This document shows, one piece after another, positions 1-12,381 of a stretch of DNA of 64,000 nt. The notes below the pieces were generated by a model. It made no database searches and was not told the origin of the DNA. It was given only the letters and a program-made list of their open reading frames with translations. The stretch's first letter is position 1. The number at the start of each line of letters is the position of its first letter. Location of the stretch: the NCBI GenBank assembly GCA_031213475.1, contig JARUPZ010000015.1, forward strand, positions 8,708,528 to 8,772,527, in the 5' to 3' direction. Source of the DNA: Nereocystis luetkeana (lineage: Eukaryota; Sar; Phaeophyceae; Laminariales; Laminariaceae). The position numbers and the translations under genes were made by a program.

Positions 1-64
1 CGGTGTACTGCAAAAAACAGTTACACATTAACTTGAAATAGGTTTTCCCACGGAAAGGTTAGTG

Positions 65-215
65 CAGTTATAAACGGTCCTACCGACAGCTCTACCACCA
101 GTTCCACCGAAGTATCTACCGACAGATCTCCGGGCAGATCTCTCGACAGCTCTACCCACAGATCTACCCACCGATCTACCTACGGCGCCACCGAGAGCTC
201 TACAGACGTTGGCGG
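65..215. repeat. degenerate short-unit minisatellite (gacagctctacc-like)
   Basis: Units of about 12-14 bases resembling gacagatctacc repeat imperfectly across this stretch. On the minus strand they translate as a Gly-Arg-Ser-Val periodic peptide, which I read as a by-product of the repeat and not as a gene: the frame has no other sequence character. Similar gatc/gacc-rich arrays recur near 30.6-31.6 kb. Confidence 0.6.
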
Positions 216-720
216 CGCCGTCAAACGACATTGGAGCTGGCTTCGAGGATTCGGATTGGGTCACCTTCTTGTCCCCAGGGGTTTCCACAGTAGGCGTGTT
301 CGCCGACGGGGCCTAATAATGACGCGGAAAAGGGAAAAAGCAAGACATCGAGAAAAAAAAAAACAAGAAAACAGTGAGAAAGTGTGTGCCGTTTTTTTTC
401 GTCCCCACGCCACACGAAACGAATATAAAAACTGCCCCCTCTCCCCCCGTTGGTGGTAAACGCCGCGCACTTGGGAGGAAAACTCAGCGGCAGAAAAAAA
501 ACATTTCCGAGCACGAGGCCTCCCGCCCGAGGCCACACGGTGTTAAAAGCAAAATACTGCCTTTACCGTAGTCGAAAACCACCATGTACCTGGTACCAAA
601 TTGACTTCTTTTGTTCGGAATACTTTCCACTTTTCTACCCCGGTCGGGGGTCTTCTCTCGCGCTCTCTCTCGGCTGCGAGGCTCGCGGGTCTCGCGCTCT
701 CGGCTGCGAGGCACGCAGGC

Positions 721-1172
721 GGCTCTCGCGTACAACCACGGCGCAAGCGTGGGTCCCGGCGGGGCTCGCTGGCGCGCGCTCCCAGCGTTTAGAGTCGCCA
801 AATCTGGCAGGTAACCCCGGGGAGCCATTCCGGCTTTCCTGCTACATAGAGCCGAGCAGGTCCATGGAAAACCCCACGACGAACCCTCCGGTTCTGTACA
901 GGTGCACCTCGCACCACCTGGGCACGTAGCATACCTACGTAGCACCTGGCACGTAGCCTAGCCATGGCCATATCGCACAGGGCACGTGCGTAACCTGGTG
1001 GGGCACACAGGCAGCTCGTGTGTACACCGCGGCGCAAGTGTGGCTCCCGGCCAGGCTCCGTGGAGCATGACCTGGGCGTTCAAAGTTCAAAGTCGCGAAA
1101 TCTGGCGAGTAATCGCGGGGAGACGTTCCACCCACCCACAGCCAAGCAGGACAGTGGAAACCCCACAGTATG
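721..1172. repeat. pair of direct repeats of about 160 bp
   Basis: Positions 721-886 and 1013-1172 are diverged copies in the same orientation. Both contain a cggcgcaag core, a 'ctggc(a/g)' block preceded by aaatctggc, a ggggag block and a final gtggaaaaccccac-type block. The 126 bases between them are rich in cacgtag. No coding signal was found in this part of the window. Confidence 0.6.
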
Positions 1173-1819
1173 ATATTTTTATATTTTTTCTCTGCTTGCT
1201 GCTGCTGCTGTATCATGTCTGATGATACTGCTGTCGCTAGAGCTCTTTACTTCGTGGCAGCTACGGAACAGCCTCCGTTGTCCATCAAGCTCTTCCTTCT
1301 GTGACAAACGCAGACGGTGTGTGCGTGTGTATGCCGTGCGAACACACGTATCCTCAGGTTCAAATGATAGCATGCACGGGGGGCAGGACGGCAATACGAA
1401 CGCACCCTTCCTCCGGATGCCAAAATTAGCCACGGCACACACAACAACTACCAAACGCTAGCAACAGCGGTACAACAGCAGTACAGCAGGGCCAACGCTT
1501 CACACATTGGCCTTCATGACAGCCACGGTGCCTTTATGTAGTGTTCGTACGGGTGTGTGCAGTGTTCACCAGGAGATCCCTCATGTTCACATTACCACAT
1601 ACAATTTTAAAATCAAGCACACGTCGTCAAACCTCATTCTGCCACACAGCAGTACCACCATGGTATACTGCTGTACAACGGAAACAGCAGCACAGCAGTA
1701 AATAGGGACGCCTGAATATGATGATGCTCCCTGCCCACTTTCAAGTTGCGACATCCACGACATTTAAAGTCAACTAGTTATACATGCCGAAGGGGAACCG
1801 TGCACAAATAGACAAAAAA

Positions 1820-1937
1820 GCTACTACTACTGCTGCTGCTACTGCCGCTACTGCTGCTGCTGCTGCTACTATTGCTACTGCTAATGCTACCTGCTACTAC
1901 TATTGCTGCTACTACTACTACTGCTACTACTACTACA

Positions 1938-1970
<33 letters not shown>

Positions 1971-1971
1971 G

Positions 1972-2062
<91 letters not shown>

Positions 2063-2072
2063 AACTACTAGT
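1820..2072. repeat. (ACT)n/(GCT)n microsatellite, about 250 bp
   Basis: A trinucleotide array of act/gct/tac units with few interruptions. The poly-Leu, poly-Thr, poly-Tyr and poly-Val open frames across it, on both strands, are artefacts of the repeat. Sister arrays lie at 22.4-22.8 kb and 55.9-56.1 kb. Confidence 0.9.
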
Positions 2073-2086
2073 ATTAATACAGCAGC

Positions 2087-2367
2087 AACATCACGGTACA
2101 ACGGCGGGGTCACAGCGTCACGATACGACGTGGACTCTATTGAGGGTTGCGTCACTGGCGGCAGTGACGAGGAGGCAGGGTTGGGTCGGGTTACTGACGG
2201 CAGCGACGACGATGCAGGGTTTGGGTTTTTGACTCAAATGATTCCTTGGTTTTCCTCCCCGTCACTGCCACTGCCGTCAGTGTCGCAACCCTCATTAGAG
2301 TCTACCTGGTATGTCGTATCGTGACGCTGTGACCCCTCAGTTGTGCCGTGATGTTGCTGCTGTACCC
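2087..2367. repeat. foldback element with arms of about 90-100 bp
   Basis: The left arm begins cagcagcaacatcacggtac and the right arm ends in its near reverse complement (ccgtgatgttgctgctg). The arms stay alignable for most of their length, including a gggtcacagcgtcacgatac block and a gagggttgcg block, with a spacer of about 90 bp. The right arm carries one extra 7-bp insertion that creates TACCTGGTA at 2303-2311. A transcript through here would form a long hairpin. No transposase is encoded. Confidence 0.8.
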
Positions 2368-2485
2368 GTGACAACAGCGGATTTGCGTGGCGTACCGAAG
2401 TTGACTGGTGACAAGCGCTCAGCATGTAACTGAGATTTTTTGGGTCATTTCAGAGTTATCGTATTAATAGTACTAAAGGCAAAAC

Positions 2486-3240
2486 GTGTACGGCCGAGTG
2501 ACGAGAAAGTATACGACATTGTTTGTAGCTCTCGAGCACGTCGCTCTGTTGGGAGAGGCCCGCCGCCTGACCTTGATCCAACAGCTCATCACTGGGCAGA
2601 TTGATACTCGTACTGCATCCACCGAAACCGAACCAGAAGACTGCGGGTCGTTTACAGCACCTCAGACGTGGCGAGAAATGACTCGTGCTCTCCTTGACGT
2701 GCTGATGCCAGCAAAAATTATATCGACGAGTGTGCGAGAGATATTGCTAAAAGGGGCTGAAACCGTATCAGCATATATACGCGATGAGATTCCGTACAGT
2801 CTTGTCGAAATTTCAAGCTGCCGTCGACCGTCTCGACGACAAATGTGTACCGTGGAAGAACGCGTTGACTGTTGCTTTGTGGCAACAGGGCTTGGAACCA
2901 AAACGTGCGCCGTCTGATGCTCAACGATAAACCGGTGACGCCACTGAAAGAGGGCAATCGACAGCGCTCGCCGCCACGAAGCCTCTGGCATGGCAGGCGG
3001 CCACATCAGCGCTTTATTTCAACAAGTGCCCCGCCGTTCTTTCGACCCTTCGGTGTCACACCCTCTCCCGCAGAAAAACAACAAACGTGGAAGACGCGGA
3101 TCGTCCGCGAAGCGAGGGTCGGCTCGGACATCGTCGAGCGAAGGTCCCGCGAGGGTGTGCACCCACCCAACCTGCCGGTCGAAGAGCAACCACTCTACGG
3201 ATCAGTGCTTCACGCGTCGGACGTGCCCGCTGCAGCGCTG
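2486..3240 (+). mobile_element. degenerate retroelement gag-like fossil
   Basis: The translated plus strand has the feel of a retrotransposon Gag: a helical stretch, then a basic linker, then a zinc-knuckle-like motif with the spacing C-x4-C-x5-H-x4-C near 3155-3210. That spacing differs from the textbook retroviral knuckle (C-x2-C-x4-H-x4-C), although Ty1/copia-like Gag proteins vary here. No convincing protease, integrase or reverse transcriptase follows, and no terminal repeats were found. The piece is broken, with several interruptions, and is probably old. Family assignment (LTR retroelement, perhaps Ty1/copia-like) is tentative. Confidence 0.35.
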
Positions 3241-3529
3241 ATGTAATTCCAAAATGCTCAATACACCAGTAGACACAACAACAACAGCAACAACAACAGC
3301 AGGGGGGGGGGGGAAGCCATAACCAAAACGAATGCGGGGAGCCAGGGGAGGGGCACCGAGTTCGGTGCGGGTGGGCAGCACCACCTACCAGCGCGGACGG
3401 ACCGACGCCCGTGGCGGCTTTGCGAACAGTGGTAACGAATACCGCCTCTAGGGAATCCAGGGAGAGAGTAGGGCCAGTAGTGCCGGCAGCAGGAGGAGCC
3501 GGAGTGGGGGCAGGGGTGGTGGCAGGCGG

Positions 3530-3612
3530 CAGTGGTGGTGGTGGTGGTGGTGGTGGTGGTAGTGGTGGTGGTTGGGGCGGTGGTGACGGTGGTGGTGGCA
3601 GCGGGGGTGGCG
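3530..3612. repeat. (GGT)n microsatellite
   Basis: A ggtggtggt array with gca/ggc interruptions, next to a G-rich stretch. The Gly-rich and Pro-rich frames over it are repeat artefacts. Confidence 0.85.
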
Positions 3613-3624
3613 GACCGCAGTAAC

Positions 3625-5327
3625 CAGGGTCGTCAGGGTCCCAGACCAACACGCACAGGACGGGTGGGGGGGGGGCAGCAAGAGCCCTCGGCCCAAGGAC
3701 AGGTATGAGCTTGAGAAGGACTAAGAGTCGAACCAGGAGCAAATCGCGCCGGGATAAGGAAAAAAGGGAGTCGAGGACCAGGCAGCGGTCGATGCCGCCA
3801 GACGTCATAACCAGAATACCGTGACTTGCAGTAGGACAGCTAACACCAAAAACTCAACATGCGGGACGATCATGGCAGGGGGAGGGGGAAGGCACAGCAA
3901 TGCGAGGGTGACAGAGAGTGTCGATTGAGCTGCATATGGCCAGATTGGACGACGGCATCCTGATCGCGGTTTTCCGTTTCGTCTGACCACAAGGTTGTAA
4001 GATTTAATCAAGTTCACATCCGCACTGCGCAATGCTGTAGAGAGTGTTCCGGTAGCCTGCAATGGCACCGACAATGCAGCATGGACCAGAGGTTGGGGAA
4101 AAGTTTCAGACCGCCATGTCCTCCGTTCGGTGCGCCCTGCATCCCCGCAGGCGCCGGTGGTGGAAACGCCTGTGGCTGACGCTTTTGCCCAGGGGGGTAA
4201 ACTTCTGGATGATGACACGAGTTGCCAGGATGCATTCGATCTGATACTGCTAATACGGTTTTGGGGGTTGAGCAGGGCGTCCCGAGCTGCAATGATACAG
4301 ACTTTACAGAACCTAACCTAAGTAAGCACCATTTTACGTTGACCTCGGGGAGCCACTGTACGTACGGTTGTTTTGTATCCAACGTGAGGCGTATCGGGCC
4401 GGTATCGTCGGAAGACAGCACGCTGCAGTTGGTCCATGCGGTTACAGGGGCTAACGTGAAAAGCGACATAAGACTGCTGTTACGTAGACAAACAACAGAC
4501 CGTGGTCGGAGAAGGCCATTGCAGTACAGAACGGTATGCGTTGGCATAGAGTCCATTAGTTGGGGACTACTGTAGTCGAGCACGAAGTCAGAACGGGTGT
4601 CTTTTGCAGCGCATATATCTAGGGAGACCACGGGTCTTTTACGTAGAGAAACGTCAGTGAGTGTCTCTTCTAGTATCTCAGTAAGACATAATCCTGTAGG
4701 AGCGAACGTAGATCGATCGGCAGATGAGTTGGCCATCCGATGCCTCATCTGTTCAGCGCCCGGACTTTTGCTTTTCCATCACGCTGGGGCAAACAAAAAC
4801 GGAATTCTTATTTCTTGGTTCCTTGACCTGGACTACTGTGTCTCGCCTATCCGAGCCATCAACTGAACTCTGAAGGCCTTTCTCCTTCAGTCTTTCATAT
4901 GGAAGACTACCAAGGTTCTATTGCTACTAGTACGATACTTTACGACGTGTGATGGTAAAACAGAGAAGGGCATATTCAAAAGTTCGAAAAAAGGGTGACC
5001 GCAGGCCCCGGAGAAATTATGGTAACATAGCTGGACGGGGCATCCTGCAGTTCTTGGCCTGAGACGAGAAGGAACTGGAGGTTGAATGGTTCAGGATAGC
5101 AGTCAATTGTAATGTTTGTCACAGATCAAATACACAGGAAAGTTACGGAAGGAGAACCTTGGAGGCGTCTGAAGGCAAGATTTGAATGCCGGGCGAATCG
5201 AGCTTAGCAGGTATGGTTAGGCAGTGCCGAATTTTGTTCGGTTGTGTTTCCCTGCCTACCCAATAGACTCCCTTGTGCCTCTTCGTGAAGACGCGCCAGA
5301 TTTACGGTAATGAGCTCATGCGAGATC

Positions 5328-5361
<34 letters not shown>

Positions 5362-5591
5362 GTGCTTGGGGGAATTCTTAGGGCAGCAAGTTGGTCGGGC
5401 TTCACCGCCAGAAAACACAATTCTGGATGAAAATGTAAGGACCGTAGTGGAATAAATAGGAAGACGACGCGGTCTTTACATTTCCGTCGAGAGTGGTATA
5501 TAGTTGGGTGGTAAAACCTATCAACTCCCTTGAGGCTCCAGAGGGGAAAAAAGGACGATACAAAGTGGCCACAGCAGGGACGGTCACTGCG
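3625..5591. other. intergenic stretch with no supported gene
   Basis: About 2 kb with medium-length open frames on both strands but no recognisable domain, no consistent splice structure and no codon-use signal that I can defend. A (CAA)n run sits at 5329-5361. A minus-strand frame at 4014-4748 gave only a vague resemblance to retroelement polyprotein and was not accepted. Downstream exons of the membrane-protein gene that ends here could be hidden in this stretch. Confidence 0.5.
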
Positions 5592-7244
5592 TCATTGGTG
5601 GGATGATAAATAACTAATTTGGTGTCTGAGTGACACATGCAAGGAGTCGTACGATGCCGGCTTACAGTCAGGCAGCTCACAGCCGCATAGTAGGGCAATC
5701 CTCGTTGCGTACGTGGTGATATAGTGAGTATGCTCTCGAACAAACAATAACTGCTCTACAAATCCCCTCACCTTCTGCCGAGAAACTGCCTCCACGGCGC
5801 CCGCGAATCCCCGCCCCCCTCCCTTCGAGGCCTCCCCTCCAGCCGCCGCCGCCGTGACGGCGGCGGCGGCAGCGACCCCGGCCGATACCGCCTCCGAAAC
5901 CGCCTTTTCCGCCGTCTCCGACACCGCCGTCACATCTCCGGCACCACCACCACCACCACCAGCGGCAGTGGCAGCAGCAGCAGTGGCAGCAACACCAGCA
6001 GCAATGGCACCGGAAACGCCCCCACTGCTGCTGCTGGAGCTGTCGACAGCTACAGAAGAACTCACACCACCCTCTGTCTCCGTAGTTAGGTCCACTACCT
6101 GCGCTACCTGTGCTGCTGCGGCAGCAGCAGCAGCAGCCTCAATTTCGCTCTCCACTTGGGCATCGGCTTGGGCCTCAGTCTGAGCCTCCACCTCCGCTTC
6201 AGCGGGAGGCTCAGACGAGGGTGCAAGCCCGAAGTCCCCCCGGGAAGCGTCGGCCACCGCCGCGTCCAACTCCCCACCACCGACGACAGCGGCGCCGTCG
6301 GCACCTAGGGCATGAGCCGCCGTCGATTCTTCTGCTCGGTCCTGCTGCTGTCCGGCACCACCGCTACTGCTGCCGCTGCTGCCGGGGGGGGGCGGTTGGG
6401 TATCTCCAGATCCGCCGTCAACATCAACAGCAGCAGCAGCAGGAGGAGAAGAAGAAGCGGCGCCCCCTCCGCAACAGCACCCCCATTTCCTGGAAAACCA
6501 AAGCACGAGCGGTACGACAACGAGCAGGAGGACGGCCACGAGCCCCCCTGCCGCCGCGTGATCGTGGACCTCTCGGCCCAGGGCCTCCCCGAGGCGGGCA
6601 CTAGACCTCTTCGATGTTTGGAGAGCGTTGGCTTTGAGCTCCACCGCCCTGCTTTTGGCGTTCGTGGAGAGGGCCACGATAGACTCCGGAAACCTCGACG
6701 CGGCGTTACCATTAGAGGGTTTCGAGTTTCGGGCTCTACTATTCTTCTTCGCCTCCGTTGGTTTCTTAGCTGCCGCTGCTGGTTTCTTGGCGGGGGGGGA
6801 AGCCTTCTTGGATTTTTTGGAGCTTGTCTTGGAGGAGGCGGTGGCAGCGGTGTCGCCCCCGGTCATGGTCATGGCCGAGGCGGCGATGGCTTTGACGGAC
6901 TCCGACAAAGAGGAAACTCCCTCGGAGGCGGAGGCGAGGAAACCGTCGGCAGTCTCCGTGGCGTAGGTGACGTAGGACGCCGCGACGTCTGTCCAGGTGG
7001 GGGCCGGAGCCGGGGGGGCTGGCTTCTTGCCCATGTCTACGGCTATACCACGCGCAGATGGTGCGCCTTTTCGGACGAGGCTGGGTATTAGAGCACGGCG
7101 GGGGTGCGGGGGGCTGGGGTCGTTCGGTTGTGATGGAAAACGGTGACTATCAATAGTGGGGGATTGGGTTGTGGGTGTACCCTGGTATGTGGCGATTGTT
7201 GCACAGTTCAGCAGCTGCGGTGAGGTCGATTGTTCGAAACTCAT
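5592..7244 (-). CDS. Lys/Ala-rich single-pass membrane protein, function unknown
   Basis: An open frame of 550 codons. Two in-frame starts are possible: the first ATG at 7244 in a weak context, or MGKKPAPPAP at 7034 (residue 71) in a good one (gacATGG); I prefer the second. After it come an amphipathic Ala/Ser region, a histone-H1-like basic stretch of Lys-Lys-Ala/Pro repeats (roughly residues 140-175), one hydrophobic segment VAVLLLVVVPLVLWF (about 235-250) followed by RKW and a Cys cluster, then a long acidic and neutral Ala/Gly/Ser/Glu-rich tail with many GC-rich triplet runs. I do not recognise a family. A strong donor-like site (AGAAG|GTGAGG) at 5772/5771 suggests the last 60 codons are intron read-through and that another exon may lie further left; none was identified. 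Base composition and codon use look like real coding sequence, unlike the flanks. Confidence 0.6.
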   Translation of the reverse strand: MSFEQSTSPQLLNCATIATYQGTPTTQSPTIDSHRFPSQPNDPSPPHPRRALIPSLVRKGAPSARGIAVDMGKKPAPPAPAPTWTDVAASYVTYATETADGFLASASEGVSSLSESVKAIAASAMTMTGGDTAATASSKTSSKKSKKASPPAKKPAAAAKKPTEAKKNSRARNSKPSNGNAASRFPESIVALSTNAKSRAVELKANALQTSKRSSARLGEALGREVHDHAAAGGLVAVLLLVVVPLVLWFSRKWGCCCGGGAASSSPPAAAAVDVDGGSGDTQPPPPGSSGSSSGGAGQQQDRAEESTAAHALGADGAAVVGGGELDAAVADASRGDFGLAPSSEPPAEAEVEAQTEAQADAQVESEIEAAAAAAAAAQVAQVVDLTTETEGGVSSSVAVDSSSSSSGGVSGAIAAGVAATAAAATAAGGGGGGAGDVTAVSETAEKAVSEAVSAGVAAAAAVTAAAAGGEASKGGGRGFAGAVEAVSRQKVRGFVEQLLFVREHTHYITTYATRIALLCGCELPDCKPASYDSLHVSLRHQISYLSSHQ

Positions 7245-9342
7245 GCGTCCCTTCGTAATTCGGTCGCGAGTACGTACTATTACTACGAAGTACGCGTATA
7301 AGGGTGTACGTCGGGGTATGGCCCCGTGAAGAAGGATACAGGTAGGCGGGCGACTCTACCCTGGGCGTTACGAGTACTGCTGTGAATCCCGGGGTGTCAA
7401 CAAGACGACTGCTACTACTTTATACTACTTGCTTCTGTGAAAAGACGGTCAGCCCACGTACGAGTACGACGCTGCTGTTGTCCGCTTCCGAATTCTGAGA
7501 TTTCTTCATTGGTTCGGCTGTAAAAAAATGCACTTGTCATCAGCAACAACCCGGCCTGCACGTATGACGGATCTTCCCGCAATCCCACGCCTTTACGGAC
7601 CAGAGGACGGCGAGGGCGGGGGGGGTTGACTGAGAAGGGGTCCGGGGCTAATCAGCACCGTTGGTGAAACCGGTGATATGTATGTATGCCAGACTTCCAT
7701 CAAACATCAGTTCAGCTTCCGTGGGAGCACCTGTCAGCTTGTGCTGGTGGTAACATGCTTATACTCTGGTATACGTAGGTTCTCAATACAATACGTGAAG
7801 GCGCTCGACCCTGTATGTACTAGCTGCATCGCAACACGCGAGGGCCCGCTCGACCTCCAGCCCCTCACCTGGGCCCCTTGGTGCTGACCACAGACAGGTA
7901 CTACTGTCTGGCGACGGTGGGGGTACAGAACGCGCTCCTGCGGCGATAAACAGGAGGTAACAGCGCGTGCTCGGGTTCAGGTTTGAAATCTCCACTTCAA
8001 CCCCGCATCTGGAGTTCAGCACGAATGCGGTGTATTGACAACCTTGTGTAAGGGGGTAGGGGACGTCGAGGATCCGTTTTTTCGAAACGGTCAGATAAAA
8101 ACTGGATACCTTATTTTATTTCATTATTTCCCACTTCCCACCGTCTTCGCACGAGTATGTTTTTGATGGTTTGTCTTTTGATCGTTTCACCCCCCCCCCC
8201 CCCGATCCATGGTTTTATGTTTTATGGCCACACAAATATGATAGTTACCAAGTAGATGGTAGCTTGGGTGGCATGATGAGAGGTCTCACGCAAGGACGAT
8301 CTGGTGCGGCGCGTAGCTCTCGTGGGAGACCGAACGGTGTTGTTCTGTTTTTTACACACACATACATCATCGTCACTCTCACAGTGCTGAGATCGAAGAC
8401 AGACATGGTCGCAGCACGTCTTTCGCGAGCTGTGTGCATTACACTTCGATCAACGCGTGCTACGTACAGGGTGTATGACCTCTGTCATGAAGGATATGTA
8501 TGTGGGTCTGTGGCTATTACCCTGGGTGATGGTACCAGGATCAACAGGATGATTCACAAGCAAGACGGTCACAACCTATATCTATATCACAATATCATCA
8601 TCAATCAGCTGATTCCGCCGCCGACGACGTGAAATCACACAGATCTAGAGAGCTGTGAATGACGAGACAGGATTTTTTAGGTTTTTCACCTGCTCGACAG
8701 CAACAAAAGTGAGTGTCGTTGCTTTCACTATACCACACGTACAGCAGTAGTATACCCAACTTCCGTCCTCCGGCAGTGATGGCGTTTATTGTTGTTTTTC
8801 TCATGAATCACATGCATGGAGTAGGAGCCAGCACGGGAGGGGGAGTGTGCACATCATCGTCGTATCGTTCGGTACGTGTATGATCATGAAGCGGCAACAC
8901 CAAGACCACCAACACCACCACCACCACACCACAGCGCCAACAACACCAACACCACCACCACCACCCCCAACAACAACAACTACTACTACTACTACTTAAC
9001 TGTTGTTACAACAGTTAGTTGTAGCATATATACTGGTATAGTGACAACGGCAGTATAACTTTACTGTGTTGTTACAACACACAGTATACTTCAGTTAACA
9101 ACAGTACCTGGTGTATGTTTTTTTGGGGGTTTTTTGCTTCGCTTTATCTTCTTTTTTAGGTTTTTGTCTGCTATTAATAGTCTCCTTTTTGCTTCCCTGG
9201 TGTCCGCAGTGGTGGAGTGCGTATGCTTGTTTTTGGTTTTTTGCCTCTGTTCTACTACCGAGGTATTTCTTCCACTCCAGAGTTATATTGGAGCCTGTCC
9301 TGCGACCACGGACTGCATTGTATTGTGAGTTAATGTGAGAAG

Positions 9343-9380
<38 letters not shown>

Positions 9381-9387
9381 CTGTGTA

Positions 9388-9576
9388 GGCACAATTCGAT
9401 GCGAGTCGACGAGGGAAGAAAAGGCTGAAATCTTCTCGCGATAAAAATGAAGGCACGTACTGTAGCGGGAAGGGGGGGGAATTCAAGAGCCTGCTATGTG
9501 ACCCCGGATCTGAGTTACGAGTTGGAAGGAGAGAGAGAAGAAGATGGGCGAAGATAATAAATGGGATGATGAGCAA
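9388..9576 (+). repeat. dispersed repeat, family D, copy 1
   Basis: Begins gtaggcacaattcgatgcga and runs through cgacgagggaagaaaa, ttctcgcgataaaaatgaag and gtgaccccggatctgagtta. It is nearly identical to 33537-33720 and more distantly related to 11003-11170. A short reversed piece occurs near 63140-63165. It has no coding capacity and no clear terminal inverted repeats, so it may be a SINE-like or terminal fragment of a larger element. Confidence 0.75.
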
Positions 9577-11002
9577 AAAAAGAAAAATAAGAAGAAAAAC
9601 TGTAGTGACAACGGCAGCAGCACCAGCAGCAGCAGCAACATCAGTTTTTGCCATCGTGGCTTCGCACAACGTACTTCCAATAACACACTGTGACTGAGTG
9701 TAACATAGTACCGGTATGTTGTTGTACAGTATGGGCGTATAGACCCACGAATAAGAAAGAGCCTAATAAGAACAAAAGGCTCACTTTTTGGAGAACGCTA
9801 TAAATAAGAAAAACGGCTAAAAAAAACGGCTCAGCGGTGAACTCTTCACTAAATCCTATATATATACATTAGCAAGGTTGTTTAAAGATGGCGTTACAAT
9901 AAAATATCAGGCTTGCTCAGATTGGTGTTTCTTGTTGGCAGGCCCATACTGCTGTGCTGTCGTGGCAAAATACAAAAATACACAAGTACTGCTCAGCAGC
10001 TGGCTGCTGGGTATTGAAGTCAACGAAGCGAAACTGTTTGCTTGAAGGAACTCTTAGGATTGTTTGGTTATACTCATGCCACACATTGTTTGGCCCGGAG
10101 GTCTTTGACTATACTGATACCGGCACGATATTATAGTTCCAATTACATTTTGTACGCAAGGCGGCCAATTTTTTATACCAGGTATAAATAACATTAGAAC
10201 TATTATTATTAATAGTAGCCCGTTGGATTCATTCGGGCGCATACAAAAATACTACCAGGTATGCGAAGTATTCTGGACCATATATTACATTCTAATGAAA
10301 AGCAAGGCTGACAATTAAAGTAGTACTGAAATCTTTATTTGTAGTCTGCCCTGTATCATACACATTATTTTGTGAGGAGTGATCAAAATAAAACCGTGGG
10401 AGCGATATGTTAGGGGTTTGTTTTGCTCGAGGATGTGGCGAAGGAGCGCGCTGGCTAAAGCTAAGCGCGCTTAACTCGTGTCTTAGGCGCGCGGTGGTGC
10501 ACGATCGAGGAGCGGGCGCGTGAAGGGCGAAGCTCTCTTTTTTAGCGCGGATAGACCACTCAAGGGCAGCAACCATTAATAACTGTCGTAGTGGTACTGC
10601 CGGAGGAGGGGGGCTCATTATCGGAGAGTTTTTTTTGCGCAATTTTTTCTATTTTCCAGAATTTTCTGGGGTTTTTTTTTAACGTGAGATTTAGCTTTTC
10701 TAGAATTTCACAAAAATTGTGACAGAATGCCTCTGTATCTTGATACAATTTGAAAAGCAAAAACAAAAATTAGGAGGTCTGCCATAATAAATCTCCGACA
10801 GTACCGACCCTAATGAGGAAGTAGTACTGTAGGTCCCACGAGCGGTAAGTGTTGCCAACTTATTGCAGTAAGAAATTGACAGGATCGCTTCATTCGGGAC
10901 GCCATGAATTAAAAAAATTAAGCAATCATGTCCTTCAGCGGCGAGCGTCACACTCCTAGATATTGGTGTAGTGTTTGCACCTGGTCTTGAGTACAAGTGT
11001 AG

Positions 11003-11170
11003 AGCAATTCGACTCGAGTCGACGAGGGAAGAAAGAAAACTGAACCCTTTTCGCGAAAAAAACGCCTGCCAAGGCGCGTACCGTCGTGGGGATGGGAGAA
11101 GACCCTGTGCTGCATGTGACCCCGGATCTGAGCAAGAACTACTACTGTATGCAACGAAAGAAAGAAAGGC
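11003..11170 (+). repeat. dispersed repeat, family D, copy 2 (diverged)
   Basis: Shares the cgactcgagtcgacgaggga start, a cgcgaaaaaa block and the gtgaccccggatctgagcaa block with the copies at 9.4 kb and 33.5 kb, with many substitutions and small indels, so it is the older copy of the three. Confidence 0.65.
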
Positions 11171-12381
11171 GGACACAGTAAATGTGACGAGAAAACAAGA
11201 AAATGTTCATCATGGTTGGCGTTAGCAGAAACCAGTTTGTCTCAGTCTTGCATAAAGCTCGAAGAAGGTGTTTTTTCGTTGGATTGCCCATGCTGCTGAA
11301 ATGTAAGAACGAGTGAGTGCTGTGATACACTCGCAGGCGAAACTACTGTAATGTCTGCTGCCGGCTACCCTTTGCCTTCGGTGTTGTTCTGAACCACAAA
11401 AAAGGTAGCATTCGCACTCGTTACTAGTACGTTTGCCATCCGGCAATGTGCAGCGTCACGAATGAGCTATGGATCGCTCTCACGCATCCCCACAAAGATA
11501 AAGAAAAACAGCGTCGATTATTGACTTCATTCGTCAGCGTGTCACCTCAGAACAACCGCACGGCCTCGTAAATATGAGCGTCCTGATGTATATCTCCCTT
11601 CTCTCATGGCGGCGCCCACTGCTACTTTAGACCACATTCCACACTGCATGCGATACGTGCCTACGTCCACTGCTTACTTTTTTTATCAGACCACTGCATG
11701 CAACAGGTAGGTGCCCGCTCCGATGCTACTCTGTGGCCAGACCACTGCACACTGCATGCAGGCAATACCCCTCCTACGATGGGCTTCAACGGCGATCACT
11801 CGTAAACATCCACAGAAAGAAGACTCCCTAGCTATTATACGTACAACGAACGCTGCTGGCTTCCAAAACAAACAAGTATCTACGCAAACGTATATGGACT
11901 TGCGCGAGAATGAACCAACAGGGTCGGCTTGCGGCGTGCCACTCGTCTAATATCACACAGCTATAGCGTCTGGCTTACGTCTAGACATCAAACATAAATC
12001 CACCACCTGGACAAAAACAGGTTGAGGTAGCGTTCCACTTGTGATTTCACTGTAGAAATATAATATACACAATTGGCCGGTGACATCAGGGACGCTCTTC
12101 CGACAAAATAACGGAGAAATCTCAGGCGTTGACGACACGGGCCCTTATCTGACATAAGTTGCTGCTGCAGTCGTCATAAATCGCGAACTGCAGCCGTAAC
12201 GAGATGCATTTGCAGTCGAAACGCGCTGCAAACTGATACATACCAGGCATATACTTCTATATATCGTCTCTTTAAGAAAACGAGGATTCAATCTCCGAAA
12301 CACCAAGATATAAACGGGGTCCAAAAACATACCGCAGTAATCTTGGAGAGAGGAGCGCACCCACCCGTTCTCGAAGGGGTG

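Noticed and set aside
28-288. Gly-Arg-Ser-Val repeat peptide on the minus strand
   Set aside because: Mirrors a 12-14-bp minisatellite; similar peptides come from the gatc/gacc tracts at 31 kb.
1872-2155. poly-Thr, poly-Val and poly-Leu open frames
   Set aside because: Direct products of the ACT/GCT microsatellite.
4014-4748. minus-strand 244-codon frame with a faint likeness to a retroelement polyprotein
   Set aside because: Only a few scattered residues fit, no catalytic motif is complete, and the strand is opposite to the gag-like fossil nearby.
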